Positions 1 to 7,358 are shown, counted from the first letter of the stretch. The stretch is 12,824 nucleotides of DNA from Candidatus Electronema nielsenii (GCA_026122915.1 JAGIXO010000042.1:1-12824); one strand, 5' to 3'. The notes: generated by a model from the sequence alone, not told the origin. Made by a program: numbers and translations.

Positions 1-54
1 CCCGCGTTATGGGCAACAGATGACTTACATGTTCCCTACATTCCTTTTCCATAA
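1..54 (+). CDS. C-terminal tail of an upstream gene (partial)
   Basis: Frame 1 is open from the left edge to a TAA at 52-54 and would encode the tail PALWATDDLHVPYIPFP. The stop lies two bases before the ATG of the next gene. That tight spacing is typical of translational coupling and would explain why the next gene has no Shine-Dalgarno sequence. Another frame ends at a TGA at 21-23 and is an alternative end for the upstream gene. Nothing about function can be read from so short a tail. Confidence 0.4.
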   Translation, partial: PALWATDDLHVPYIPFP

Positions 55-56
55 AC

Positions 57-812
57 ATGTACAAACGAACCGGTATTGTTGGCATACCACCACTGGGAAT
101 CATTTGCCAGCTCAACGCAGAGCAGGCCAGCATTATTGATCTTGACGAGCCACAGCTCCTTCTGCCCATCGACCAGACTGATCAATATCTGCCACGGGTC
201 TATTGCGCCATTCTGCGCACGGTGCTGCTCAACGCCCTCAACCTGCGCCTGGAGCGGATTTATATTGATGTCGGCCCCGGTAAATGCGACTGCGCGTTGC
301 ATGTTGCCGCCGTACTCAAAGACCTTCTCCCTATCCCGGTGATAGCCACACGAAATACGGACAGCCAAGGCTTTGGCTTTTCCATCTGTCAGAGCAGCCT
401 GCCGCTGACCGAAAAGATGGCAGCAATCACCAAAGGCGTGCAGAGCTGTCAGCCCTCATTTGCTTATGAAGCCTGCTCGCCCACTGCTGGTTTCTGGGGT
501 GTGCCACCGCGTGATTTCTCTATTCTAAACCTCTTCCCAGACAGCACTCACATTTACGGCTGGACGCGCTGCATGGAGAACAAAACGCCAGCTGATCTCG
601 AATTGGAAGCGTACTGCAATCTGGAAGTGCCAACGGTCTTTTTCGCCCAGTCTTTTTGTGCCAAAACCGCGTTGGCTAAACATTTAGCCGCCCGTCACCC
701 CAAGGCACTGTGCGTTGATTGCGATGTCAGTGCAGGTTCCAGCGCAAGGGCGAAGATCGAGGCGTTTCTCGAACTGTCAGGCGTGATTGGAGGTTGCTAT
801 GTTGCTGGCTGA
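57..812 (+). CDS. Small HgdB-like (2-hydroxyacyl-CoA dehydratase D-component-type) cysteine-rich protein
   Basis: This is a 251-residue soluble protein with 13 cysteines, including a CxC at 77-79 and a CxxC at 219-222. The C-terminal 60 residues show the pattern FFAQSFC (195-201), then a strand ending VDCDVSAGSS (220-229), then RAKIEAFLEL (231-240). That layout matches the end of HgdB/BcrB-type proteins, where a cysteine follows a strand and an ExDxSxGSSxQxRTRxEAF motif closes the fold. The family normally has about 370-430 residues, so this is a compact or divergent member. The family binds an iron-sulfur cluster and receives one electron from an ATP-driven activator. The next gene encodes such an activator and overlaps this one by 14 bases, so the two probably form a complex. 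Substrate unknown. The start ATG has no clear ribosome binding site but lies two bases after the preceding stop. The family call is inferred from motif memory, not a search. Confidence 0.55.
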   Translation: MYKRTGIVGIPPLGIICQLNAEQASIIDLDEPQLLLPIDQTDQYLPRVYCAILRTVLLNALNLRLERIYIDVGPGKCDCALHVAAVLKDLLPIPVIATRNTDSQGFGFSICQSSLPLTEKMAAITKGVQSCQPSFAYEACSPTAGFWGVPPRDFSILNLFPDSTHIYGWTRCMENKTPADLELEAYCNLEVPTVFFAQSFCAKTALAKHLAARHPKALCVDCDVSAGSSARAKIEAFLELSGVIGGCYVAG

Positions 813-1443
813 TTTTGGCACGTCTTATTGCAAGCTGTTCAACACAGAGCAGAATACGGGGCCAGAGATCATTCCCACCCGTGATCTTGACCTTCATTTC
901 CGAGCTGATCTCGCTGCTGGGCATAACGCCAAGCGGCGGAGCAGACAGACGGTCAACGAGTTAACTGCGTTGGCGAAAGGCGGCAGAAGACTGATTGCCG
1001 AACCAGATTTTGTCTTGCTTGATTGTGGCAGCCGCGACATTAAGTTTGTCCGCTTTCAAGGCGGCGCAATGGCTGATATGGGCTGGAATGCTGAGTGTGG
1101 CGCGTCAATGGGGTTCACCATCGAGCTTCTGGCGAAATACTATTCTATCGATTATGCGCAGGTAGCATTGCCGGACAGCGGTTTTTCCGTCACGTGCGGG
1201 GTCTTGGGTCTGAGTCATATCTTTGATGCAGTGGCTACAGGTAGCTCTGAAACCGAAGCAGCAGCGAAATTCGTGCGCGGTATTGCCCGCAATGCCTTCC
1301 GCTTTGCGGGTTCGCCGGAGAAGCTCTATCTTTCTGGTGGGCTGTGTGAGAATCCGCTCTTTGTCGCTTGCTTTCCCTGCGAGCTTGTACCACTGGGCCG
1401 CTTTGTTCTGTTGGAGGGATTGAAAGAATATTTATCCTTGTAA
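799..1443 (+). CDS. BadF/BadG/HgdC-type activating ATPase (ASKHA fold)
   Basis: This 214-residue protein belongs to the acetate/sugar kinase-Hsp70-actin fold. Visible motifs are phosphate loop 1, LLADFGTSYCKLF (2-14); phosphate loop 2, LLDCGSRDIK (73-82, equivalent to DIGGQD.K in activators); WNAECGASMGF (96-106, equivalent to NDKCAAGTGRF); a second conserved cysteine in VTCGVLGLSHIF (131-142); and the adenosine motif LSGGLCENP (178-186). In HgdC one cysteine from each subunit loop holds a [4Fe-4S] cluster between two monomers. C100 and C133 sit at the two equivalent places, so a homodimer with a bridging cluster is expected. It would hydrolyse ATP to drive a low-potential electron into the partner encoded just upstream. 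The start is the ATG at 799, with GGAGG at 789-793, in preference to the in-frame TTG at 787. It is slightly shorter than the usual 255-270 residues, mainly between the two phosphate loops. Confidence 0.75.
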   Translation: MLLADFGTSYCKLFNTEQNTGPEIIPTRDLDLHFRADLAAGHNAKRRSRQTVNELTALAKGGRRLIAEPDFVLLDCGSRDIKFVRFQGGAMADMGWNAECGASMGFTIELLAKYYSIDYAQVALPDSGFSVTCGVLGLSHIFDAVATGSSETEAAAKFVRGIARNAFRFAGSPEKLYLSGGLCENPLFVACFPCELVPLGRFVLLEGLKEYLSL

Positions 1444-1453
1444 GTCCGATGTG

Positions 1454-1469
1454 TTCTGCTTTTGCAGAA
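1454..1469. terminator. Short hairpin between convergent genes
   Basis: TTCTGC and GCAGAA form a perfect 6-bp stem around a TTTT loop, in the 33-bp gap between the activator stop and the dnaJ-like stop. It has no T-run on either side, so it is at best a weak bidirectional terminator. Confidence 0.3.
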
Positions 1470-1476
1470 ATCCTTA

Positions 1477-2412
1477 TCACAATCCTTCCTTTGCTAACTC
1501 CCTGACCAACCGCTCCTGCTCGCCGATCAATTGTTTTGGTACCTGCACCAGAATTTTTACATAAAGATCGCCCCGCTCACCTATCGGCCCGGAAGGCAGG
1601 CCCTGCCCTTTAATCCGCAGCTTTGCCTCTGGTTGCACGCCCGCAGGCACCTTGACCTTGAAGCTCTTGCTGTCAAGACTAGTAATTTCCACCGCTGTAC
1701 CCAAACATGCCTCGCTAAAAGGAATTCTTTTCTCCATGATCAGGTTGTCGCCGTCACGGATGAATTGTTCGTGCGGCAACACTGTCACTTTCAAATAAAG
1801 ATCACCGGGTTGGCCGCCTGTTGCTGATGGCGCACCTTTGCCGCTCAAGCGCAGTCGCTTGCCGTTTTCAATTCCCTTAGGCACCTTGACCGAAACATTT
1901 TGCGTTTCTCCGTTCCGGCGCAGGCTGATATTTTTGTCCGCACCGTGGAGCACATCAGCCAACGTGACAGATAATTCGTAAGTTTGATCCTCGCCTTTTG
2001 TCGGCTGAGGACGGCATCCACCGCTGCTGCACCCACCCGCGCCTCCAGCTTGGCTGAAAAAATCAAAAGGACTGCTGCCTCCTTGCCCGCCGAACCGAAA
2101 ACTTGTTCGCCCGCCACCCTGACCGCCAAAACCGAACTGACTGAGGATGTCGTTGAGATCAAAATTGCGGAAAATGTCTTCCTGTGAATAACGCTGCTGG
2201 AAGCCCGCCGAGCCGTACGTGTCGTATTCCTTCCGTTTTTTCTCATCAGAAAGAACAGCGTAGGCTTCGTTAATCTCTTTAAATTTAGCCTCAGCCTCTT
2301 TGTTGTCCGGGTTTTTGTCCGGGTGATATTTTAAGGCCAGCTTGCGGTAAGATTTTTTAATTTCGTCCGCAGTCGCGCTTTTTTCAACACCAAGTATTTT
2401 ATAATATTCCAT
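1477..2412 (-). CDS. DnaJ/CbpA-type Hsp40 co-chaperone without zinc finger
   Basis: This 311-residue cytoplasmic co-chaperone stimulates Hsp70 (DnaK) ATPase and delivers substrates. Residues 1-66 form a complete J-domain with the essential HPD motif at 30-32. Residues 66-135 are a glycine/phenylalanine-rich linker (GFGGQGGG, FRFGGQGG) containing an unusual CSSGGC at 128-133. Residues 140-300 are the two substrate-binding beta domains of the DnaJ C-terminal family, including GDLYLKVTV (203-211) and GDLYVKILV (281-289). The four CxxCxGxG zinc repeats of true DnaJ are missing, which places it in type II (CbpA/DnaJB-like), whose usual length is 300-330. It lies behind ssb on the same strand but has its own promoter in the gap. 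No good ribosome binding site precedes the ATG. It could be called cbpA, but dnaK/grpE context is absent here. Confidence 0.9.
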   Translation of the reverse strand: MEYYKILGVEKSATADEIKKSYRKLALKYHPDKNPDNKEAEAKFKEINEAYAVLSDEKKRKEYDTYGSAGFQQRYSQEDIFRNFDLNDILSQFGFGGQGGGRTSFRFGGQGGSSPFDFFSQAGGAGGCSSGGCRPQPTKGEDQTYELSVTLADVLHGADKNISLRRNGETQNVSVKVPKGIENGKRLRLSGKGAPSATGGQPGDLYLKVTVLPHEQFIRDGDNLIMEKRIPFSEACLGTAVEITSLDSKSFKVKVPAGVQPEAKLRIKGQGLPSGPIGERGDLYVKILVQVPKQLIGEQERLVRELAKEGL

Positions 2413-2465
2413 ATTATTAGATAGATTCGATTCAGAGAATTCGGCTGCTTTGCTTAACAGATAAC

Positions 2466-2493
2466 ACTATAAGAACGATGCAGAATTTGTCTA
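2466..2493 (-). promoter_or_regulatory. Sigma70-like promoter for the dnaJ-like gene
   Basis: On the minus strand, TAGACA (2493-2488, five of six to TTGACA) is separated by 16 bases from TATAGT (2471-2466, five of six to TATAAT). Transcription would begin near 2459, leaving a leader of about 47 nt before the ATG at 2412. No sigma32-type heat-shock promoter is visible. Confidence 0.55.
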
Positions 2494-2503
2494 TCTTGCT
2501 GCC

Positions 2504-2528
2504 GCTGTTTTCCCCTCTCGAAAACAGC
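2504..2528 (-). terminator. Second hairpin downstream of ssb
   Basis: GCTGTTTTC (2504-2512) pairs with GAAAACAGC (2520-2528) in a perfect 9-bp stem around a 7-base loop. It lies directly after the hairpin at 2530-2559 in the direction of ssb transcription and just upstream of the dnaJ promoter. No T-run follows it, so a role in ending the ssb transcript, alone or with its neighbour, is inference. Confidence 0.4.
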
Positions 2529-2529
2529 A

Positions 2530-2559
2530 AGGGCGGAGGAAAATTCAATCCACCGCCCT
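2530..2559 (-). terminator. GC-rich terminator hairpin of ssb
   Basis: AGGGCGG (2530-2536) pairs with CCGCCCT (2553-2559), and the stem extends three more pairs after one mismatch. On the minus strand it begins 30 bases after the ssb stop and is followed by TTGCTGTTTTC, a loose T-rich tail. This fits an intrinsic terminator, though the T-run is interrupted. Confidence 0.5.
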
Positions 2560-2588
2560 CGGATGCTGCATCAATAGGGCAAAATGTT

Positions 2589-3053
2589 TCAGAAGGGTAC
2601 GTCGCTGCCCGTGCCACCACCACTACCGGAGGAATAGGAGCCGCCGCCGCCGTCATAGCCACCTGAAGAAGGAGGACCGCCTGCTGCCGGGCCGGGATCG
2701 CTGTTATAATAACCGCTACTGTCTCCCCCTTTAGGCGTAAGAAATTGTACATCTCGGGCAACCACTTCAGTTGTCCAGCGATCATGGCCATCCTTATCCT
2801 GCCATTTTCTCGTTTGGAGCTTGCCTTCGATATAAACCTTGGAACCTTTGTGCAGATATTCGCCGCAAGTTTCTGCTAATCGTCTCCAGACAACAACCCG
2901 ATGCCATTCGGTTTGTTCCTTCATCTGACCGTCCTGCCCCTTCCAACGCTCGGATGTGGCAACATTAAAGGAAGCCACCGGGGTGCCGTCTTGGATGTAT
3001 TTAATCTCTGGATCAGCACCAAGATTGCCGATTAAAATTACCTTGTTGATCAT
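2589..3053 (-). CDS. ssb: Single-stranded DNA-binding protein SSB
   Basis: This 154-residue protein would act as a tetramer, coating single-stranded DNA in replication, recombination and repair. Residues 1-108 are the OB-fold, starting with the typical INKVILIGNLGADPEIKY and containing the conserved aromatic WHRVVVW (50-56), YIEGKLQTRKWQDKDG (74-89) and the strand leading to FLTP. Residues 110-148 are a glycine/serine-rich disordered linker. The end is SDVPF, a slightly shortened version of the acidic DDIPF tip that recruits partner proteins. The start ATG at 3053 has AGGTGA about 5 bases upstream. Length matches ordinary SSBs. It is monocistronic here, with hairpins behind it and the dnaJ-like gene downstream. 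No rpsF/rpsR genes adjoin it, so this is not the ribosomal-protein arrangement of ssb. Confidence 0.95.
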   Translation of the reverse strand: MINKVILIGNLGADPEIKYIQDGTPVASFNVATSERWKGQDGQMKEQTEWHRVVVWRRLAETCGEYLHKGSKVYIEGKLQTRKWQDKDGHDRWTTEVVARDVQFLTPKGGDSSGYYNSDPGPAAGGPPSSGGYDGGGGSYSSGSGGGTGSDVPF

Positions 3054-3175
3054 TTTTCACCTGTTGCTATGTTGTTTCAAATGCGCTGCACTTTCCGACT
3101 TCATCATAATCCTGAACGCTAAAAAAAGCAGCATTCAATTTACGCAAACCAGCACACAGGACAGCTCAACAGTGC

Positions 3176-3204
3176 TTGCGCTCCGCAATTTCTTTCAGTA
3201 TAAT
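3176..3204 (+). promoter_or_regulatory. Promoter for the L,D-transpeptidase gene
   Basis: A perfect TATAAT (3199-3204) follows TTGCGC (3176-3181, three of six to TTGACA) with an ideal 17-base spacer. The start site would be near 3211, giving a leader of about 100 nt to the ATG at 3311. The rest of the 257-base gap between ssb and this gene holds no coding sequence that I can support. A Fur-like half-site follows the -10 box at 3214-3224. Confidence 0.55.
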
Positions 3205-3310
3205 TAATTGTACTGAGAATCATTTAAATTTCTTGTCGCTTGAAAAGCCATTCGCTCCAAGCGGAGTCAGCAGCAAGACATCTTTAATCACCTACCGCCA
3301 TCGGACAACA

Positions 3311-5113
3311 ATGCGTTTTTTCCGTTTATTTCAGGCTAAGACGACTGCGCAGGCCGGGCATATCATTCTCTGTCTTGCCCTGCATTGCACCGCCGTCTTT
3401 TTTTTCAGCCTGACTGGGCAAGCGCAAACCATCGGTCAGGAACAGTGTCTGCCGCAGTCGCCCCCCGTCTTGCCTGATCTCCCTCCTTCCGGCCTGTCGC
3501 CGCTCCAGCAGAGCTTGTATTGGCTGCTCAAGAGCAAACCCACAGCTCGGTTTGGCTTTACCGGTCTCCAAGATGATCCGGCGCAGATGGACGCGCTGCT
3601 GACAGAATTGTATATGGACTGCGGCATCATCCCGCGTTGGGTGACTGAATACGGGCCGGATCAGAAAAGAGTGCATGATTTGCTGGAAGTGCTGGAAAAG
3701 GCAGGCGAGGAAGGATTGGTACCTGCCCGTTACCGGCCTGCGGACATCGTTGCTCTGCTGCCTGCCAGAGATCGGGAAAGCCTTGCCCGTCTTGATATTT
3801 TGCTTACCTTGGCGATGAGCAGCTATATCAACGACATGCGAAAGGGAAGGGCAGCCAGTAGTCGCTTTGACCCAAATCTGCTTGCCGCTGTCCGCGACAG
3901 CGGGGGCGATGTGCCGCAGATGATTAAGGAAGGGTTGATTTCCTCTAATCTAAAGCAATTTTTGGCAATGCAGGCTCCGCAGCATCAAGCCTATTTTGTC
4001 CTGAAAAAGCTGCTGGCTGAATACCGACGGATAGAAGCAGCTGGCGGCTGGCCGCAGATTCCAACAGGGAAAAAACTCGAACCGGGTATGGCCGACGAAC
4101 GACTCGGTCTGCTGGCGCAGCGTTTGCTTACCACCGGCGACCTTCCTTTCAGTTCTGCGGCAGATATTCAACAAAAAACGTTGGAAATGTATGACGACGA
4201 GTTAGTCAAAGCAGTTAAACATTTTCAAACTCGCTACAATCTGGAAAACGACGGTATCATCGGCAAAACAACTTTGATTGCTTTGAATATTCCAGTGCAG
4301 GATCATATCAACAAAATTATCCTCAATCTGGAACGCTGGCGTTGGTTGCCGCATCAGTTAGGTGGTCGCCGTCTATTAGTCAACATTGCTGGCTTCTCAC
4401 TGACTGGAATGAATGATGAGCAAACAGAGTTGTTCATGCCAGTCATTGTTGGTGAATTTAACCACAAGACTCCGGTGTTTAGTGAGTCCATGACCTATAT
4501 GGAGATCAATCCTTATTGGACAGTGCCGCCCTCTATTGCCCGCAAAGAGATCGTGGAAAAAATGCAAAAAGACCCACGCTATCTGAGCAAGCAGCGCATC
4601 CGCATTTTTACAGGCTGGCATGAAAGTGCGGCAGAAATTTCACCAGCGGCCATTAATTGGCACACTATCGGCGCAGGCATCACTCACTATCGGCTGCGCC
4701 AAGAACCTGGCAAGGGCAATGCTCTCGGGACGATCAAATTTATATTTCCCAACAATAAAAGTATTTACATGCACGATACCCCAGGGCAGGCTCTGTTTAA
4801 ACAGGCAAAGCGTTCATTCAGCCACGGCTGCATTCGTGTTAGTCGGCCCCTTGACTTGGCCACGTATATCCTGCAACACGACGGCCAAGAGATGTCAGAG
4901 AAGCAGTTAAAAAAACGAATTGCCTCAGGGAAGCAGGTAGCAATTATCCTCAAGAATCCAATACCAGTGCATATTCTATATCTGACCGCGCTGGTAGCAG
5001 AAGACGGAACTGCACATTTCTACGATGACGTTTATGGCAACGATGCCCTTTTAGCCGAAGCCCTACGTGTTGACAGCCCAGACAAACCGGGCCAGTATTC
5101 CTTCAGCGAATAA
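3311..5113 (+). CDS. YcbB/LdtD-type L,D-transpeptidase, exported
   Basis: This 600-residue periplasmic enzyme would make 3-3 peptidoglycan cross-links or attach proteins to peptidoglycan. Residues 1-38 are a signal peptide: arginines at 2 and 5, a hydrophobic core at about 17-34, and probable cleavage after GQA at 36-38. Residues about 47-260 are the helical scaffold domain of the YcbB family. Residues about 265-330 are a peptidoglycan-binding type 1 domain (VKHFQTRYNLENDGIIGKTT). The YcbB signature NLERWRWLP follows. The YkuD catalytic domain spans about 355-540, with the active-site set H488, then 16 residues later SHGCIR with H505, G506 and C507 as nucleophile. Length is close to E. coli LdtD (about 615). 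The start is the ATG at 3311; upstream in-frame start codons would give a long N-terminus with no signal-peptide logic. Only a weak ribosome binding site is visible. It converges on the sensor kinase gene with 8 bases between the stops. Confidence 0.92.
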   Translation: MRFFRLFQAKTTAQAGHIILCLALHCTAVFFFSLTGQAQTIGQEQCLPQSPPVLPDLPPSGLSPLQQSLYWLLKSKPTARFGFTGLQDDPAQMDALLTELYMDCGIIPRWVTEYGPDQKRVHDLLEVLEKAGEEGLVPARYRPADIVALLPARDRESLARLDILLTLAMSSYINDMRKGRAASSRFDPNLLAAVRDSGGDVPQMIKEGLISSNLKQFLAMQAPQHQAYFVLKKLLAEYRRIEAAGGWPQIPTGKKLEPGMADERLGLLAQRLLTTGDLPFSSAADIQQKTLEMYDDELVKAVKHFQTRYNLENDGIIGKTTLIALNIPVQDHINKIILNLERWRWLPHQLGGRRLLVNIAGFSLTGMNDEQTELFMPVIVGEFNHKTPVFSESMTYMEINPYWTVPPSIARKEIVEKMQKDPRYLSKQRIRIFTGWHESAAEISPAAINWHTIGAGITHYRLRQEPGKGNALGTIKFIFPNNKSIYMHDTPGQALFKQAKRSFSHGCIRVSRPLDLATYILQHDGQEMSEKQLKKRIASGKQVAIILKNPIPVHILYLTALVAEDGTAHFYDDVYGNDALLAEALRVDSPDKPGQYSFSE

Positions 5114-5121
5114 AACGAAAA

Positions 5122-7272
5122 TCACGCCTCCGCCATCGGCAAAGTGATGGTGAAGGCGGCTCCGGTTCTGCCATCATCAACGTTGCGCACGCTGACCTTG
5201 CCGCCGTGGTGTTCCATGATAGTGCGGACGATATACAGCCCTAAGCCCATGTGCGGGCGGTCATCCTTCAAAGGTCGGTGTGAAATCATGGAGTTGAAAA
5301 TCTGCTGCTGCATGGTTGGCTCAATCAAAGGCCCTTGATTGAGCACTTGCAGCGACACGGTGTCCGCGTGTTCCTCTAACTTCAGTTCCACCGGGGTACC
5401 AGAAATATGGAAAGAAACCGCATTTTCCACAAGCTTATCTAATGCCTGATGCAGACGAACTGGATCTCCCATAACCATGACTTCTTGTTCTGGCGGCTGA
5501 TAGACAAAATCCGTCCCGCTGAAGGCTAACTGCCAGCCGTGTTCAAGCCACATGGACACCGCTTTCCCTAAATCTAACAGCTCCATGCTGTCTAAGAGCA
5601 GGGCATTTTTTAAACTGGCGGCTTCGCGAATAGAGGTCAGTAGCCCCTCTAACCGCTGCACATCCCGTTCAGCCCAGCGGATGTATTCCATGATTTGTTT
5701 CGACGGACTTTCCTGTTGCCGGAGTTGTTCTTGCTTGAGATTTTTCAGCGAGGCTGCAACCCCAGCCAACGGGGTGCGCATCTCATGCTCCAAGTTGTCG
5801 GCCATCCTCTCGCGATGCTCAATTTGCTGTCGAAGTTGCTCCAGCATCGCATCTAACGTCCGCCCCAGATCACCGATCTCGTCTTCAGCCTGATTTATTG
5901 TAATGGTACTGCGGATATGACCGTCTGAAGTGATGGCTGAGGCGGCCTGATCGCGCAGCTGCCGAATCCGACCCGATAGCCGATAAGCAAAAAGAAAAAA
6001 AATACCGCCGCCGAACAAAAAAGCCAGCACAGACAGCGTGATAGTTTCTTCGATCATCCGGTTGCTCAGAGCAAGAATGGAGTTAGTGGTTTGCTCCACC
6101 ACCACAGCGGCGATGACCTTGCCGCCCTCATACAATGGGGTGATAGCAGTCATCACTTCCGCCTGTCCGTCTTCCATCAGGTAATTGGTGATGGAATGTT
6201 TGCCGCCTAATCCTTCTTTAATGCCCTGCAAATCCAACTCGGTAGGTTGTGATATTTGTTCTTGGATTTCAGCAGTGAACGATGTGGTGAAAAAACGATA
6301 AAGTGGCTGAAATAACTCGCTGGCTCGACGCATGAGCTTGGCAAACTGATCCGCGTCAGCCGGAAGGCTTTCTGGCTTGCGCAGACTGCCCACTTGTGCC
6401 CTGATCCGCTGATTCTGATCAACTACTCGAATCCGGGCGTATGGTCGGTCAAGCGAGCGGAGGATTTCCTCAATCGGCTCAGAGGTGCTGAGTAGCCAGC
6501 CTGGCTCTTGGTTTTCCGCCAGATTAGCAGTACCGATCAGCACCCTGACGCTCCGCTCTTGATCATCATCAACATCAGCCACTGTAAAGGCGAGCTTACT
6601 CCCCAGGAGTTCCAGAGGAATGCGTAATTCTAAAATATAACCGCTCTCGTTCTGCTTCCAAGCACCATGAATACGCTGTTCGCTGACCGGAAATTTGATT
6701 GGGTTGTCCGGCATGAGGAAACCGTTGACCCAACCTGGTTCATACGGAGCGATCAGATACTTGCGCTGTCCCTGCTGATCTTCAATGACTATCTGAAGAT
6801 GATCAGAACGATCAAGGCGGAGTGAATTACGACTGCGGTAGATCACCTGATCATCTTGCACCTCAAAAAAAGCGTAGAGATGCTTGTCCTGTTTGCCGAC
6901 TAAATGACGAAAATTGAGTGTTTGCGGCAAATAAGATTCTTGTGAACTGAGCAAATGTTCTTTACCGAATTGTTCAGCCTGAGTCAATTCTGGTTGCCAG
7001 TCTTCAAGGCTGCCGTCTAAGCGAATGATATTAGAAAGCTGAAAAAGGTAGAGATCGCGGTTTTGGTTAAGAGCATGAAATTGCTCCTTATTGAAGAGGT
7101 CACTGCGATTGGTCAGCGCAGCTGCGACCGCTTGAGCGGTAAAATTGAGCGTGTCTTTCTGGCTGATAATCAAGCTGTTTTTCAGCGTGCTATTCAGGCG
7201 CATTCCCAACAGGGGAAAGAGCAGCAGCAGCAGAGAGAGCAAGGCTAACTTGAGGCGAAGGGAAAAGCGCAT
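5122..7272 (-). CDS. Orphan membrane sensor histidine kinase with CBM9/DOMON-like sensor domain
   Basis: This 716-residue inner-membrane kinase has membrane segments at about 8-26 and 408-429. The periplasmic part (27-407) contains a carbohydrate-binding family 9/DOMON-like region at about 78-245 (IIRLDGSLEDW, then HLYAFFEVQDD, RSDHLQIVIED, and LELRIPLELLG), followed by a region that may be a divergent sensor fold. Next come a HAMP linker (430-484), the H-box NLEHEMRTPL with phospho-acceptor H496, the N-box with N617, a deviant G1 box NQGPLI (645-650) lacking the usual DxGxG aspartate, an F-box (IFNSMI) and the G2 box GLGLY (676-680). The architecture and NxGP-type G1 box recall the kinase family annotated as belonging to dedicated sortase systems in proteobacteria. 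No sortase or response regulator is in this window, so the output is unknown. A promoter lies at 7325-7353; no strong ribosome binding site precedes the ATG. Confidence 0.88.
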   Translation of the reverse strand: MRFSLRLKLALLSLLLLLFPLLGMRLNSTLKNSLIISQKDTLNFTAQAVAAALTNRSDLFNKEQFHALNQNRDLYLFQLSNIIRLDGSLEDWQPELTQAEQFGKEHLLSSQESYLPQTLNFRHLVGKQDKHLYAFFEVQDDQVIYRSRNSLRLDRSDHLQIVIEDQQGQRKYLIAPYEPGWVNGFLMPDNPIKFPVSEQRIHGAWKQNESGYILELRIPLELLGSKLAFTVADVDDDQERSVRVLIGTANLAENQEPGWLLSTSEPIEEILRSLDRPYARIRVVDQNQRIRAQVGSLRKPESLPADADQFAKLMRRASELFQPLYRFFTTSFTAEIQEQISQPTELDLQGIKEGLGGKHSITNYLMEDGQAEVMTAITPLYEGGKVIAAVVVEQTTNSILALSNRMIEETITLSVLAFLFGGGIFFLFAYRLSGRIRQLRDQAASAITSDGHIRSTITINQAEDEIGDLGRTLDAMLEQLRQQIEHRERMADNLEHEMRTPLAGVAASLKNLKQEQLRQQESPSKQIMEYIRWAERDVQRLEGLLTSIREAASLKNALLLDSMELLDLGKAVSMWLEHGWQLAFSGTDFVYQPPEQEVMVMGDPVRLHQALDKLVENAVSFHISGTPVELKLEEHADTVSLQVLNQGPLIEPTMQQQIFNSMISHRPLKDDRPHMGLGLYIVRTIMEHHGGKVSVRNVDDGRTGAAFTITLPMAEA

Positions 7273-7324
7273 GATTTGTCAAGGGAGAAACGTCGAATTT
7301 AAAAAATATCGTCGAGCTGCTTGA

Positions 7325-7353
7325 TATATACTGCGTTGTTGTTAATGTGTAAA
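7325..7353 (-). promoter_or_regulatory. Promoter for the sensor kinase gene
   Basis: On the minus strand, TTTACA (7353-7348, five of six to TTGACA) lies 17 bases from TATATA (7330-7325). Transcription would start near 7318, about 46 nt before the ATG at 7272. The -35 box sits inside the palindrome at 7345-7358. Confidence 0.5.
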
Positions 7354-7358
7354 CACAT
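7345..7358. promoter_or_regulatory. Palindromic candidate operator in the divergent gap
   Basis: ATGTGT, two As, then ACACAT form a perfect 6-2-6 inverted repeat in the 182-bp gap between the divergent kinase and terB genes. It overlaps the -35 box of the kinase promoter, which is where a repressor or an autoregulating response regulator would bind. The regulator is unknown. A smaller hairpin, TCAGC/GCTGA (7388-7402), lies further toward terB. I could not find a convincing promoter for terB itself. Confidence 0.35.

Noticed and set aside
2432..2791. Open frame antisense-offset over the ssb linker and terminator
   Set aside because: It is on the same strand as ssb but out of frame, and is kept open by the glycine-rich linker codons. 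It runs through the terminator hairpin.
3176..3310. N-terminal extension of the L,D-transpeptidase from a TTG
   Set aside because: The stretch contains the promoter and would bury the signal peptide 45 residues inside the protein.
7321..7348. TTGATA-16-TAATGT as a plus-strand promoter for terB
   Set aside because: The -10 box matches only three of six bases and the leader would be over 100 nt. It is not strong enough to annotate.
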